From Lates calcarifer (Eukaryota > Chordata > Actinopteri > Centropomidae), in contig NC_066843.1 of NCBI RefSeq assembly GCF_001640805.2, positions 22,692,242-22,756,241 of the forward strand: a stretch of 64,000 nt of DNA. Direction: 5' to 3'. The translations under genes were made by a program, and so were the position numbers. The notes beneath the pieces were generated by a model that saw only the letters and a program-made list of their open reading frames with translations, had not been told where the DNA came from and ran no database searches. The stretch's first letter is position 1. The number at the start of each line of letters is the position of its first letter. Positions 38,060-51,110 of this stretch are shown here, in pieces.

Positions 38060-41000
38060 TCTATATATATCTGCTAAAATTAGAACAGAAATCAGAGCAA
38101 TGTGAGATTTTGCACTGGAGACATTAATTTGAACTCACCTGAGTCTGCAACCATATAAAAATTCGAAGCACGTGACAGAAAATAAAAATGGTTTCATGCA
38201 ACACAGATTTTCTTTTGTTTAGAAGAAAGTGGAGCAGTCCTCAGCACAGCCCCCCCCAAACCTGTCCAGCGTCACTGTGGTATCAAGACACTGGTACAAG
38301 GATTGGGAGTGACCAGACCAAGAAGGCATGAAGGAGGACCAGCACCTAACAAGGTGTTTCTGAATCCTGAAAATATCTTCTTCTGTTAAAACTAGAGAAG
38401 AAATGTATCAGTGCTGTGAAATAATACAGAATGAAACAAATCAATTCTCCACACTTAACACCAGATTCACTGGGTTACTTCACGATATTTAGAGCTCTTT
38501 AACAGGCAGAATGACTGGTTCATGTCTCTGTTTCTTGTGTGAACAATTAACATGAAACACAGGCAGAGCATGAAGTTAGTGTAGTTTTCAGTCAGCATTG
38601 TTGTGTGCATGCTTACCTTCTGCAGCGCAAAGCCATTTCCTCCCGGGCGGTGCAGCGTCTGCTTTCTGCAGCTCTCATCCATCTATATTTGGAGCTGATC
38701 TTCCTGCCTTCTGCCCTCAGCTCCAGCTTGTGCCCTTGTCTGCCTATCCATATTCCGATCCCTCTATCTATCCTCCTGTACTGCCCCCGTCCCCCCCGCC
38801 ACTCTGTCTCTGCCCCCCAAGAAATCACTGTTCATCAGAGCTGGGGCCAATAAGGAGCCAGGCAGCAGGGTGAGGCACTTCCTCTGTGACAGGAAACTAA
38901 CAACAAACACCCAGAGACCACGAGCAGGGGGAGGGGGTTAACGAGAAAGGGAGAGATAAACAGATGCAAATGTTTGATGGCTCTGAATACAGTTGTAGAG
39001 GTCAGGAAAAGGTCAAGACTAAGTATATATGGCATTTGTCAATTTCTAAAATAAATCACATTTGTATAATCATACAATATAATCACAGTCAGATCTCACT
39101 GATGAGTCTCTTGTTGAGTCAGTGTGCTCTGTCTGTCTCTGTGTTACTGATCCAGCCACTCACATCTGATTCTTCAGAGCTAAAACTTTGGCACCTGTTC
39201 ATCTTACAGGTCAACAGGTCAGCAATCAGACACACAGGGTGACGGCTCTGCCACTCTCAGTCAGTCTCACAACAATACCAACATGCACTTGAACAAAAGT
39301 GGTCAATGTAATTGTTCTGCATACAGAGAGACAGAATCAGCTTGTTCAACAGCCTGGTACAACATTAGCCCTTTGTGTTGTCTGGAGGGAAAATGCACAG
39401 AGAGAAATTTGTACTAAAAAGACTAACTTTGGACTAGTTAGCTCAATCAGACCAACTCAGACTGCTGAAGCCTCATACGGGTGTTGGCTGAACTTCAGAA
39501 TACATTTCTGCTCAGAACACGCTCCAACTATTGTCTGACAAGCTCCTACTCCTAAAGGAAAAGTGAACAAATCCATTATGATGTACAGTGTGTGCAGAGT
39601 GCATTTCACTGTCATCTGCTGAGGGGGGAAAGTTTTTTGTTGACTGACTCTTAATCCAATTTAACTTCAACCTGCAGCAGCTGCAGCTGTAAATAAAGCA
39701 GCTACAGAGCAACATGATGATTCAGTCCAGTATGCCCTCTCTTTTAGCTCAGTTTTTGGTCTTCTGACAGAAATCTCTGTCTCTTTAGCTGCTCTCTGCT
39801 CTCTGACTGTGTCTGTCTGCTGTCTGCTGCTGAGCAGGTAGAGGACAATGGTTTTATACAGCTGCTTCTCGAAAAACTGCTGCTGCTATGAGAGCAGAGA
39901 GAATGAACCAGAACAGTGAAGTCCAGCTGATAATTCATGATTATGAGCAACTCCTTTCACACTGACAGAAAGTTTTTGGCAAGACTATGATAGAGTCTTA
40001 TTGAAAAAAATATAGTATTGAAATAGTCACTTCAAATGAGAAAGGGAGAAAGAAAGTTACCACATTATGATGATTAGTGTTGAAAACAGGAAGAATGTGC
40101 GGCAGGCGTCAGGATGGGAAATGATGGTGAGCTGGAGGGCAGGGTGCTGATGGAAAGATAATGATGGGTTCATGTTCAAAGAGTGCAGATAAAGAGAAGT
40201 ACCCTTGATAACTGCTGGGTGGGGAGTCTTTAGGGGATAGCTGTTTATGAAATAGGTCTAGTCCCACTTATTATCTGCTACAGCATCCTTTACCACTCTA
40301 ACCACATCATTAACTCCAGACCAACAACTCACCAACACCAACAACCTGAATATATCTGACCTTATATGGTCTGGTCCTGCTGCTATGAGCTAAGATGATA
40401 AGTGCAGGGTCAACAGGGAGTTTACTGTGTTTATCTGCGCAAGAAGATGTGACTCTTCCCTAATTATGCTTATCATGATTCATTTTTTTTCTCAGGAAAC
40501 TATTCTACAGAATTATATTAATTTTCTCTAAATGTTTCTGGTTTCATGTCCACTAGCATACTAAAACAGTCAGTGCAATAGAAAGTTAATATTTTTCTGC
40601 CTTGAATCAGTCTGATCTTTACTTAAATATAAAGTGTGTAAATTATAGAATCCACATAGAAACCACTGCCACCTCCACCCTCAGCTCTGACTGCTGTACA
40701 GCAGTGAAGATGTGTCATCCTGCTGATGGTTTAGACCAGCAACATTTCAGTCTGTGCATCTGTTAGTTGGAGCTTTATTTGCAATGGGTGTAGGGATCTG
40801 CTAACAGGAAATCCACAGTCACATAGGCAGGAAATGCTGCTGTACAGACACAGAAACAAACATGACATGTGTGGGAAACACCAACACTGCTAACATCACT
40901 GTTGGTTCAGGACATACTGGTTTTCGCACTGACCTGAGAGTCAGGGTTCACTCGAAATGGCATTTATCATTTACTGATGTCCCTGATCTACTGACACAAA

Positions 41001-41883
41001 ACAGGCCTAACTTCACAGACTCATACAGTCACACATCAGTCAGATTTTCAGCAGCTGCTGTGGACCTGCATTTCCAAATATTCAAACTGTGAGGCTTAAC
41101 ATGGGGAAAGTGTGTTCCAAATGAACCATCAGAATAGAAGTTGAATATTTTTATTTGATACAACCATTAAGAAGTCAAAATATTTCACTCCTGGTGTTGT
41201 ACAGAATATACACACAGCTTGAGGTTTTTAATTGTATGAATATTTTATGTGATTATTTAACCCCGGTACAACTCATCGATTACAGTAACTATAACTCTGG
41301 GAGGAATAATAATCTCTAAACACCAGATTAAATTGAACAAACAGACCAGAGCTTCTGTGTTCCCTTTAAAAGTTCACTCCTGTTGTAGCTCTCAGTCTAC
41401 TGAGGTTCAACTATACCCAAGTTTATCAAAGGAAAATTCATTCAAAGAAAACTTTTCTGCTCACAGTCATCTTAACACTTCATCTGATCATCCTTGTAAT
41501 ACCAAATATTTATTGCTAACACTGTCACCAAGAACAGCTCATGAACATGATGGTTCTCTGTAAGTAATAATCTGCAGAGTACGGCCCAGACCTGTTCTAT
41601 ATGAAAAGTACCCTGGGGTAACTTCTGTTTGGAATTGCTGCTGTATAATTAAGACAGACTGGGGAAACCCAACCAGAGTTTTAGAGCTGATAAGTCTACT
41701 GGGATCTGATAGCATACATGTCAAACCAAATATCTGTACTGGTTTACAAGCTGTTATATACAATCTGATATGGTGGTAAAGCATTATACTGTATTCAAAT
41801 TCTGCAGGATGGCAATCTATCTAAGTGGTTTAAGTGTAGATGAAGTAAGATGAAGTAAGACTGAAGAATGGACAGAAACATCC

Positions 41884-41941
<58 letters not shown>
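41884..41941. repeat. (GATA)n microsatellite
   Basis: Fourteen to fifteen perfect GATA units. The minus-strand reading YLSIYLSI is a shadow of this repeat. Confidence 0.97.
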
Positions 41942-42269
41942 GTACAACATTAAGAAAAAAGTAAGAACTACAAATACTAAGAATGTCTTTAAAGTATATA
42001 CAGGAGAATATATACAGGAAAATAATTTAAGTTGCATTGCAGTATTTTTGAAAGGTTGTGTGTATCTTTTCCTCACACCGGAAATACAACAGGAACAAGG
42101 TGTCCAAGTCTGGTCATCTTCACACAGAGTAAGGCCTGGTTCCATATTAGGACCATAACAGACCGGCTGGGTCAGGATATGGTTTGTGGAGCCACTCAGG
42201 TCAACAGGGAGACAGTAATAACCAGAGGGTGGCAGTGATGTGACGTGAGGCTGCCAGCTGCCAGAAAAC

Positions 42270-42379
42270 ACCAGAGAAGAAGAATGAGGAGTCGGAAGCG
42301 GAAACGGAAGACGAAGCGGAAGAAGGAGAGTCAACAGATTCGTGGTTTAGACCGTGTCAAACAACCTCTCCTCCTACAG
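42270..42379 (+). other. Probable noncoding first exon and promoter of nosip
   Basis: CCTCCTACAG ends at 42379 before a GTAACG donor. An acceptor (CCTGTCCAG) at 42547 begins the exon carrying the start codon. Several CGGAAG words (ETS-type sites) at about 42293-42327 suggest a TATA-less housekeeping promoter; the transcription start itself is not resolved. Confidence 0.45.
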
Positions 42380-42580
42380 GTAACGGCGTACCGTCTGTTG
42401 ATGGACTCAGCCTCAGCCTGTGTCTGTCCTCCTCTAATGGCAGCCCTACTACATCGCACTCCTGTGTTTTACGTCTAGCAGCTAATGTTAGCATGTTAGC
42501 ATCACTGCTCTCGGCGACATTAACCGTGTTTACTTTCCCCTGTCCAGACCGCTGGTTAACGAAGACACATCTGTGGAACA

Positions 42581-43684
42581 ATGACCCGCCACGGAAAGAA
42601 CTGCACGGCCGGAGCTGTCTACACCTACCACGAGAAAAAGAAGGACACAGGTGAGAACCACGGCAGACCAGACCAGACAGGTGTCCCCCACAGCAGTGCT
42701 GCGGACACTTCACCCGGATCAGTAGCGGAGAGGAGCGGGTGGTGGTGGCGGTTTCAACCTGTCGTAGATATTTCCGACGTAGTTCACCTTAACTCAGGGT
42801 CCCTCGGAGGAGGTTTCCTTCCTCACACAGTTCAGTCATCTCTGCTGCCTCCCTGTCTGTGATCACACTGTCCTACACTGACACTCTGCAGGCTTTTGTT
42901 GACCTGACTCTGAGAGCATGAAGATGTCCTATTCCAATTTTTAATGCTTGAAAGTCACCAGAACCAAAATGTCTCGCTGACCTTTACTGTCCAGAAAAAC
43001 AAATAATGGTGTTAGTGTGTTGTGTTGTTGAAATGACACCACCGATATCAGATCGGCTTGGCATCTCTGTTCAATCCCTCCTTCACTGTTCTACCTCTCT
43101 TATCATTATTCTCTCTGACAGTTGATATTTTTCAGACTCATCGTCTGTAACAGCTATAATTCTCAGCTGTTTCTCCTAGTTTCATTTCTTCAGTAAAGAC
43201 GTCAGTAGACTGTGAACTCATTTTCAGTCATTATGAATTTATTTCCTCTGTGGCAGAACATGTAACAGCAGCTTCACAAACTCCTGCAGGTTAAAGTGAA
43301 CTAACCAAACACTTTGAAGGCTGGTTAACTCTGAAAGACTCACTGTACTCAGCCTGACAACACTGTTAGCCTGGTAATATAATAAGTCCACAAACGATCC
43401 ACAACCAAAACAACACTACAAAATGCTGTAGTTACATTAGCACTCATTTCATTCAAAAACAGTGTCCTCTCTTTTGCACTGTAGTCTGCATAGGAAGAGA
43501 ATAACTGCAAGAAAGACTTTATTTTTACATTTTAACTGGAATTTAGTTACAATAAGAAAACAACTGTGAGAAACTGGGTTTTGTGGCAACACTCTTAAAT
43601 CTTAGTTTGCTTTCAGTCTTTATTCATTAAATATATCCTTAGATGTATCATGAGTGTATTGAACTGTGAGCCCTGTATTGAGTA

Positions 43685-43731
<47 letters not shown>

Positions 43732-46700
43732 TCTCTGTCTCTGTCTCTCTCTCTCTCTCTGTCTGTCTTCTTGCCCAGCGGCGTCTGGTTATGGGACTCA
43801 GAGCATTCGACTGGGCAAAGATGCCATTAAAGACTTTGACTGCTGCTGCCTGTCCCTGCAGCCCTGTCAGAATCCTGTGGTGACGTATGTTTCTCTGTCC
43901 AACACATGCACACACACACACATACATACATACCTACATACCTTATAATCTCAACATGTGACCATGTAAACATGGAGTGTCTTTTCTCTGTTGCTCTCCT
44001 TAGTCCAGATGGATACTTGTATGAAAGACAGGCCATTCTTGAATACATTCTGCACCAGAAGACAGAAATTGCCAAAAAAATGAAGGTAAGCCCCACACGC
44101 CTATGTTTACACAAAACCTTCATCCACACAGGTGTTTCCTTTAAAGTTTAAAGCTGCCATTTAAAGATTTATACTCTTCCTTTTTATTTCATGCAGCCAA
44201 ATAATCTAGTCTAATTTCATTTTTCCTCCACTTTCTGTTACATGTAAGAGAATGAAATGATTGAACATATCTCAGCTGTATTTTCCTGCTCTAATTCTTC
44301 AGGCATATGAGAAGCAGAAACAAGCACAGAAGAGCAACAGCCAGCTTGAGTCCAAGTCAGAGGAAAGAGAGAGGGTGGAGAGGTTTAAAACCAGGGAGAA
44401 CAGCATCGTGTCCAAACCCATCAACCCATTCACATCAGGTACATGTCTGTGGGGTCTTCAGTATTTTACTGCATGCCCTCACTGTACCAAGACCACATCC
44501 ACACTAACATGGATCATTTAGAAAAAACTGTTCTTCTGTAAAAACACAAAAATAAAACAATGTACGTCCACATTAGGTCATTACTGGAAACATTTCCACT
44601 AGCCTGTGGTGAGGAGGCTCAGAAATCTTACCTGGTAACAGCAGCTCCTCCTCTGCTGCACTGAGACACTGATCAAAGCACTCAGCAGTTTCACATGCTC
44701 CTAGTCGTATTATGAGTACTAACAGTTATCTGTGGAAGTGTTGAGACAGTAGCAACCACCTGTTTTTCTCCTACAGGACAGAGTAAAGGAGGTGAGAAGG
44801 GCAGGATAGACAGCAGCTCAGCAGAATCCTCCATGGCAGCTTCAGCCTCCACCTCCAGCCAGAGCCTGCCCAGTTTCTGGGTTCCCTCTCTCACACCAGA
44901 GGCCAAGCCAACTCTGCTCAAGAAACCAGTGAGTGGCTTCTCCTGCCATGTCTGGACCAGGCAGCAATTTGAGAATCAAAATTGATCATCTTTCATTGTT
45001 TACAAAGGGGAAGGGGATGTCATTGACAGAGATTTTAGCCCCTTTCAGACATGCTCCCCTTGTATTCTGAGGGCAGTGTTACTTGGAGTTTTACTGGGGG
45101 AATTTCCCTCAGCTGCTGCTCGTCTGTCAGCAGCAAGCAGCAGTAAACTCAACCTGCTTCTGTATGTAAGAATGTAATAAAAGTGACCAAAATATCATCA
45201 GAGAAACAACCACTGATCACAGACCGGTAGGTATGGATCTCATTCAGTGGGAGACTGTTTCCCAGCAGGTGCAGTACACTTTGCAGCCTCTAGTGGAGCT
45301 TTAGACCTGTGTCACACACTGTGTGTGTGGGTGGAGGAGTTGCCAGGTTCACTTGTTTGCTCTCTGATGTCATGATACTGTGTTGTCTGTTTGTTTTGTG
45401 AATTTGTCTGATTCATGTTGACTCTGCTTTAATGGCAGAGGGCAGCTTGACCCTGGATCCAAAGATGGAAACCAGTCTTTATAAATATAGTTCTTATATA
45501 TAGACTGAGCGCACTTCTTTAACCCCCCCCCCTTCTTCTCCTATCAGAGTAAGGCTGTGTTATGTCCCATGTCAGGACGACCTATAAAGATGAATGAGCT
45601 TATCACAGTGCACTTCACCCCACTGGACGCGAGCCTGGACCGAGTGGCCCTGCTCACCCGCCAGGTCAGTTTACATCAGCCTCCCATCACACAGTGTTAA
45701 CATCATGCAGCACCAGCACCCAGGCCTGTTCCACACCCAGCACTACTCATTCTACACTAACTCTGTAAGCTGATCTCCTGAAACTCATCCAGCCTATCAT
45801 GAGAATGAACTGTAGAGATTCATCATCATCATCATGTCTTATATACACAAATGTTTCAGTCTGATGGTCATGATAGAGCAGACTGGTTGTTAGTGTGTGT
45901 GCAGCTGGGTCACAGCAGCCTTCTCTGACCTCTGAGCTCTGAGTTTCTCTTGCCACACAGCTGCTTGAAAATGAAATATATAAAATACCTGACTGAGGCT
46001 CTCTGTGGTGAACACAGGCCTCACTGTTTGCCCTTATTCCTGATCATCAGTCAAATCACTGTTTTCTACTTTCACTCTGAGCAGCACAGTGTCTGACTCT
46101 GTCTCTGAGCCTCTTGAAAGACATTTAACAGTTCAGGAATCAGGTTTCAATGTGAGGTCGGTTGGATGTCGTCCAGTTTGAAATGAAATGTCTGGATATG
46201 ACCAGTGTCTCCTACAGGGAGATAAAGACTGTCTGGTGTTATTCAGTGTTTTTCTTATTGTCAGTGAAAGACTCAGAGCAACAGTGGAGCTGTGCCACAT
46301 GCACCGTTTTGTCTGAACAGCCAAAATATAATGTAAAACAAATCAGCTGCTCAGTCAGATCTGAGTTTAGAATAACTCCATGCTCCAGTCCATGTGTGTG
46401 TGTGTGGTGAACAGATGAGAGTGTGCTATAATCTTGTCCTCTGTCTTCAGGACAGGTATGTATGTGCAGTAACCAGAGACGTCCTGGCCAACAGTGTCCC
46501 CTGTGCTGTCCTGAGACCCTCGTGAGTGATGACCAACATGTCTGCCCCTGCTCTAACATTCAGATGTTAATGGTTGAGACTCTGAGTGACTCTCTCTGTC
46601 CTCTGTTCAGGGGTACTGTGGTGACTCAGGAGTGTGTGGAGAAGTTGATCAAGAAGGACATGATTGATCCAGTGACAGGAGACAAACTGTCTGACAGAGA

Positions 46701-47193
46701 CATCATACCACTGCAGAGGGTACGTGTCCAAAAGCTTCTGATCCTCTCACTGGTAACTGTTTGATGAATTCCAAACATCGCTGTGTGTACAGTGAATTTA
46801 ACAATCTCCTGGGTCAGGAGACTGATATGACTTTCAAGGTCCTTTCAGGCAGCATGTGATTGTCACCGCCACCTCGACCTCATGTAGACACATTGTCACT
46901 GGTAGTAGTGAGGAGATGAAGGGTGCTGGGGAATTTGCCCTCTGCCTGGTGGCAACAGTAATGACTCACTGTCTGAAACAAGCTTTAGAGTTTCTTCCTG
47001 CTGCATGCTGCACACCAATGTAGCAGCAGGATTTATTACTGTTTTTAGTTTCCCATGTCTACCAGAGTGAGTGTATGCTCAGATGTGACCTTGGTGCTGA
47101 TGGCCAGTCGTGTTCTGACAGGGTGGAACCGGCTTCGCTGCATCTGGGGTGGACCTCCGTGCTAAAGAGGCTCGTCCAGTGATGCAAGTGTGA
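42581..47193 (+). CDS. nosip: NOSIP, nitric-oxide-synthase-interacting protein (U-box E3 ligase)
   Basis: NOSIP is a nuclear/cytoplasmic E3 ubiquitin ligase with a divided U-box (RING-like) domain; in mammals it binds eNOS and modulates its location. Exons 42581-42650, 43779-43884, 44004-44085, 44303-44438, 44777-44928, 45548-45664, 46451-46521, 46611-46719 and 47122-47193 total 915 bases (304 aa plus stop; human about 301). Start: MTRHGKNCTAGAVYTYHEKK, the family N-terminus. The first U-box half is DAIKDFDCCCLSLQPCQNPV then DGYLYERQAILEYIL (residues ~34-75). A charged coil (KAYEKQKQAQK) and a Ser-rich linker follow. CPMSGRPIKMNELI, VTRDVLANSVPCAVLRPSG and KKDMIDPVTGDKLSDRDIIP form the second half. 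It ends RGGTGFAASGVDLRAKEARP before MQV. All introns are GT-AG. AATAAA at 47408-47413 is the likely poly(A) signal. It converges with rcn3. Confidence 0.97.
43687..43762. repeat. (GT)n then (CT)n compound microsatellite
   Basis: About 22 GT units pass into TCTC runs that double as the polypyrimidine tract before the nosip exon 2 acceptor at 43778. Confidence 0.9.
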
Positions 47194-47407
47194 GCTGATG
47201 GAGGATCTGAGGACTGCAGAGATTCTCTCTACATCCTTACTGTAGTTGTGTGGAGTATTTAAAGGTGGTATATTTTTGCTATGGACTCCCTACTCCCAGC
47301 ATGTCAAACAGTTTTCACACAATCTCATGATCTTTGTCATTTGCTGCCATTTGTTTTCCTTTTCCTGAAGCCAACTGTTTTTTTGTTTTTTTTTTTACCA
47401 TTAGTTA

Positions 47408-47413
47408 AATAAA
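47408..47413 (+). other. Polyadenylation signal of nosip (AATAAA)
   Basis: First canonical AATAAA after the stop codon, 215 bases downstream. Confidence 0.6.
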
Positions 47414-47671
47414 CAGATGTTCTGTGAATCATGTGAAATCCAGTTTCCATCCTGAGTGACACTTTATCTTGTAAAAAGTTGATTATGCCTTTACTGACTG
47501 TCCATGTGAGACAGCTGATTCTTTCAGAGGATCAAGCTTTTATTTTCTTCACTATTCAAAGTCTGACCTGCTGTCAGGTAACAGGCCTGCTGTCAGATTG
47601 TGTGTGTGAATCATTTCAGGTGCGTTTCAGGTGGATTACATTGAACATACAGAAACCCACGGCTGACTGTT

Positions 47672-47677
47672 TTTATT
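47672..47677 (-). other. Polyadenylation signal for the distal rcn3 terminal exon
   Basis: TTTATT on plus (AATAAA on minus) lies about 176 bases past the distal exon's stop codon and 260 bases from the nosip signal. Confidence 0.45.
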
Positions 47678-47852
47678 GTATGTAGTTGTCAGAGAGTAAA
47701 TTCAGTCTCCATGTGCAGTGTCAGATAAACTGTGGATGTGCCCCTCCTCAGCAGGTGTGCACCAGACTGTCGTCCTCACATTGATTCTAAACAAGACAAA
47801 TCTGCAGAACACTATGGAAAACATTCTTCTTCTAACACTGTAGTAATTTTTT

Positions 47853-47960
47853 TTACAGTTCATCATGGTCGTCCACCCTCATGCCTCCATAGTCAGTGAT
47901 GGTGCTGATTTTGATGTAGTCCATCTTGTCCAGCAGCTCAGAGAGTGTCAGACGACCATC
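47853..47960 (-). CDS. rcn3: Possible alternative terminal exon of rcn3, encoding HDEL
   Basis: Minus strand shows acceptor CTCATCAG, then an open 108-base exon ending in TAA. It encodes DGRLTLSELLDKMDYIKIST followed by ITDYGGMRVDDHDEL. It begins in the same phase and with the same Asp-Gly as the proximal terminal exon (52798-52905), has exactly the same length, finishes EF-hand 6 with the required Glu at loop position 12, and ends in the same ER-retrieval tetrapeptide. Downstream of the EF loop it differs from the usual [17 protein letters not shown] sequence. A minus-strand AATAAA lies 176 bases past the stop. It could be a mutually exclusive last exon of rcn3 or a relic of a tandem gene copy; no other reticulocalbin exons lie between 47.96 and 52.8 kb. 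Whether it is transcribed is unknown. Confidence 0.65.
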   Translation of the reverse strand, partial: DGRLTLSELLDKMDYIKISTITDYGGMRVDDHDEL

Positions 47961-50675
47961 CTGATGAGCAGAGGACAGGGAGAGATATAAACATGGACAT
48001 AAATACAGTTTGTACTCTGGGCTGTTACTCTATACATCATTAAAATGTGACTGAGACCCCGAGAGTTCAATGCAGCCAAATAAAGTGCAGGTGAAAAGCA
48101 TGTGAACGGTGAGGAGGACCTCTCAAGCGGTCAGATAACATGTTCTATTGGTCTATCAGCAGCTTATAACACAACTCACTAACTACAAGTCTGGCCTCAT
48201 TCAGTTTCCAGGAAGTGCACATGAAGGAAAGTCACAGCCCTGCGTAAAATCCTTCCAGGACTCTAAAATCAGTTTGGACTGAAAGTCTTTCAAAGTTCAG
48301 CTTAGCGTGATTTTTGTCATAAAAAGTTTACACAACAGTCTGTCTCAAGTCACTTCCTTTTCTTCCACAAAGTTTGTAACATTTTGAACATTTAGAGTTC
48401 CACTGTGCAAACTGTTGATGAAGACCATGTGACATGGTTAAAAGCTCCTGAATAAATGAATAAGTAGATTTAAATTATTATTTGCTCATATTCCAGCTGA
48501 TTAATTACTACACATGCACTACTACATAATATTAAATATGTATTTTGCCACTGGAGTTACGGGCCAACAGTTAAAACCCTGAGGATGAACCTCAGTAAAT
48601 GATACCAATCATCTATTTAACGTGACGTCTCCAGGCCAGTCACTGAGCTGTTCCCTGTGACAGCAGTAAGAGCTCTACAGCACTGTTTGACTGAAGGAAT
48701 GATCCTCTCGTTAATGTGTTAAGAATAACAGGACACATATTCTCCTGATTTTAACAGAAAAATTGTGAGAGCTAAACCACATGCTCACAGTGTGACAGTC
48801 TCATATGATCATAGTTGTCTCATGGTTATATCACCAGGAAGTCTACGATCAGGTCATGGCAGGTTTTGACTGAGGCTTCATACAGTCACCATGTCTGTAG
48901 ACAGTGGAGGGTCTTTTATGTACACTGACTGTATTTGTATATGTTATTATGCAGAGCTTCAAGTGGTAAAGATACTTTAAAAGATGTGACAGTAATTGTC
49001 GTATTCATCATGTGTTTCCTCTTCTGATGTGACAAGAATTATTAACTCACATAGTGCTGCTGTATTGCAGCATGCATCTCCTGCTGCCCCCACCTATGCA
49101 CTGACTTATTATCTCTTACACATTAACATCAGCAATAGGTACCTGTAACCACTGTAAATTAACAAATTAAGGCTGGATTACCAGTCAGGGAAAGCAGGAA
49201 AATATTAAATGCTCCAGGTTTGCTCTGTATTAACTGTCTGTGCTGATGCGCTGAAAACCTGAGAGTAAGCTCTACCAAGACATCCAGCCCTCAGGTGGGG
49301 CTGGCTTTATTAGGCTGACCTAGCCATAACTAGAGAGACACATTGTTCTACCTGGGGTTTCCTCTCAGATCACTGTTTGGTAAAGAGCTTTACAAACTGC
49401 AGCCAGATCAGAACTAAAGTGATCACTTTCACTCACACCTTGATTTCAAAACACAGCACACATCACATCAATTCACCATGAAGATGGACACATCAGAAAT
49501 GTGTGATGTTCACAGAGCAGCACAAACCAAACTTATAATGAGCTTAATTTATCATAGGATCTGGTGCCTATGAATGTGTGTGTGCCATTTTATAATGCTG
49601 TTGTGGTTGTCAATTGTTCTATGGAAAAAGAAAAGTGGACCAAGTAGTCATGAGGGTTAAAGGAGCATTCCACCAGTTTTACAAATGAAGACTACTTAAC
49701 TTGTTCTGAAGAGTAAAACCCTCTGTGTGAAATCAGTTGACTCTGGAGGAGATGAGAGGCTTTCAAGTTTGGACTTGAAACTGAATTTCTAAGAGAGAGC
49801 CTATATTATAACCTGGATGTGTGATAGGTATAAGGTGTGTCTGCCACACAGGGAGGGTCAGAGGGTGGTATCAGGTTGTATTATGGAAACTAGCAGATAG
49901 AGCTTTTGGAGCTTGACCTGTACTGAGAGACATTAGATTAAAAAAAAAAAAAAAACAACAAAAAGAAAAGAATATTAAAAATCTGTACAGTACAGGCTGA
50001 AGTGTCTCATCACTAATATGTCCTGTAACCTGCAAGTGGAATATTAAATCACTACAGTCAACTTGTCATGGTAAAGGTAGTTGACCAGCTTTGGGAAACT
50101 GAGAATATAACAAAAATGATAATAATAAAAGCACTTTTAAGACTTTACTGAACTCTAATTTTAGCTTGAACACCAAACACATGTTGGTGTCCACATGTAT
50201 GACAGTATGAAGCCATGAGCTTTATAGATGCAGCACCATGATCACTACAGCCAGATTCACCTTTTCGGGACACTGTCATGCCATGCTGCTTTCATATTAC
50301 CATCAAATATGGAGACGCAGCTCACTGTAGGTTACTACTCACTCATTGAGCTCTTTATTAGGAACACCACACTAACACTGAGTAGTTCCTCCCCTCTATC
50401 TAGATTCCTCCAGATGTTGAAACTTTCCTCTGAGATTCTGCTCCATGTTGTCAGCTGCACATTCATGCTGCCAATCTCCTGTTCTACCACATCCCAAAGG
50501 TGTTCTACTGGATTCAAATCTGGTGACTGGGGAGGTCACTGAAGTTCACTGAACTCACTGTCATGTTCATGAAACCACGACGACTTAAGCTTTGTGACAT
50601 GGAGCATTATCCTGCTGGAAGTAGCCATTAGAAGATGGTAAACTGTGGCCATGAAGGGATGAACATGGTCTGATT

Positions 50676-50765
50676 ATCTATAGTGCTTACCCGTTAAGGG
50701 TTGTGGGGGTGCTGCAGCCTATCCCAGCTGACATTGGCCAAGATGCGGGGTACACCCTGTACAGT
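50676..50765. repeat. Interspersed repeat scrap inside the 50.3-kb element
   Basis: Contains CAGCCTATCCCAGCTGACAT and GCGGGGTACACCCTG, a motif pair frequent in fish dispersed repeats. Confidence 0.6.
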
Positions 50766-50945
50766 TTTCTTCAGCTAAATACTAAGAAAACGTAATCAAA
50801 ATTATTTTTGATTTCAGAGCAAGCAGAAGGACACACCAACAAGTAATTATTGATGGTGACTGTATTGAGGATGTAAATGAATCTAAATATCTAGGGACAG
50901 TAATTGATGAAAAACTGTCATGGGATTCAAATATAGGTGTCATTT
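50765..50945 (+). mobile_element. LINE reverse-transcriptase C-terminal fragment
   Basis: Plus-strand frames give LQLNTKKT and then VIIDGDCIEDVNESKYLGTV with IDEKLSWDSN. These match the L-LN-KTK and YLG-hid--L-W segments downstream of the catalytic motif in non-LTR reverse transcriptases. Interrupted by stops; the rest of the element is missing. Confidence 0.6.
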
Positions 50946-50954
50946 ACAGGAAAG

Positions 50955-51110
50955 GATTACAATAGAATAGGCTTTATTGTCATTGTACAGTTAAGTACAA
51001 CGAAATTGTGGAGTACAACGAAATCGTGGAAGAAGTAGGGAGCCTCGAGCCGCTGTGTCCATGCGCGCTGCCATCTTGGTACTTTATAGGGAAGCTTCAA
51101 CAGTTTGGAG
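50955..51110. repeat. SINE-like repeat with GCTTTATTGTCATTG motif
   Basis: TAGAATAGGCTTTATTGTCA and a duplicated GTACAACGAAAT unit, then CCATGCGCGCTGCCATCTTG. The first motif recurs in fish SINE-like tails. Confidence 0.45.

Larger units (their letters stand above)
34500..42240. other. 7.7-kb interval with no recognisable gene (bcl2l12-nosip, divergent)
   Basis: Contents: CA repeat at 34634-34656; a fish-type diverged repeat with GGGCCAGATCTGG-like words at 36750-37030; AT repeat at 38024-38058; pyrimidine-rich stretch at 38690-38830; a stretch at 39760-39960 resembling 54990-55200; a weak copy of the 19110 repeat at 41560-41660; GATA repeat at 41884-41941. No splice-flanked conserved exon was seen. 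Confidence 0.5.

Noticed and set aside
38598..38873. Overlapping plus open frames of 91 and 82 codons
   Set aside because: Composition-driven by the pyrimidine-rich stretch; no motif or flanking splice logic.
41795..42334. 179-codon minus-strand frame with YLSI repeats
   Set aside because: Crosses the GATA microsatellite, has no recognisable domain and no supporting splice context.
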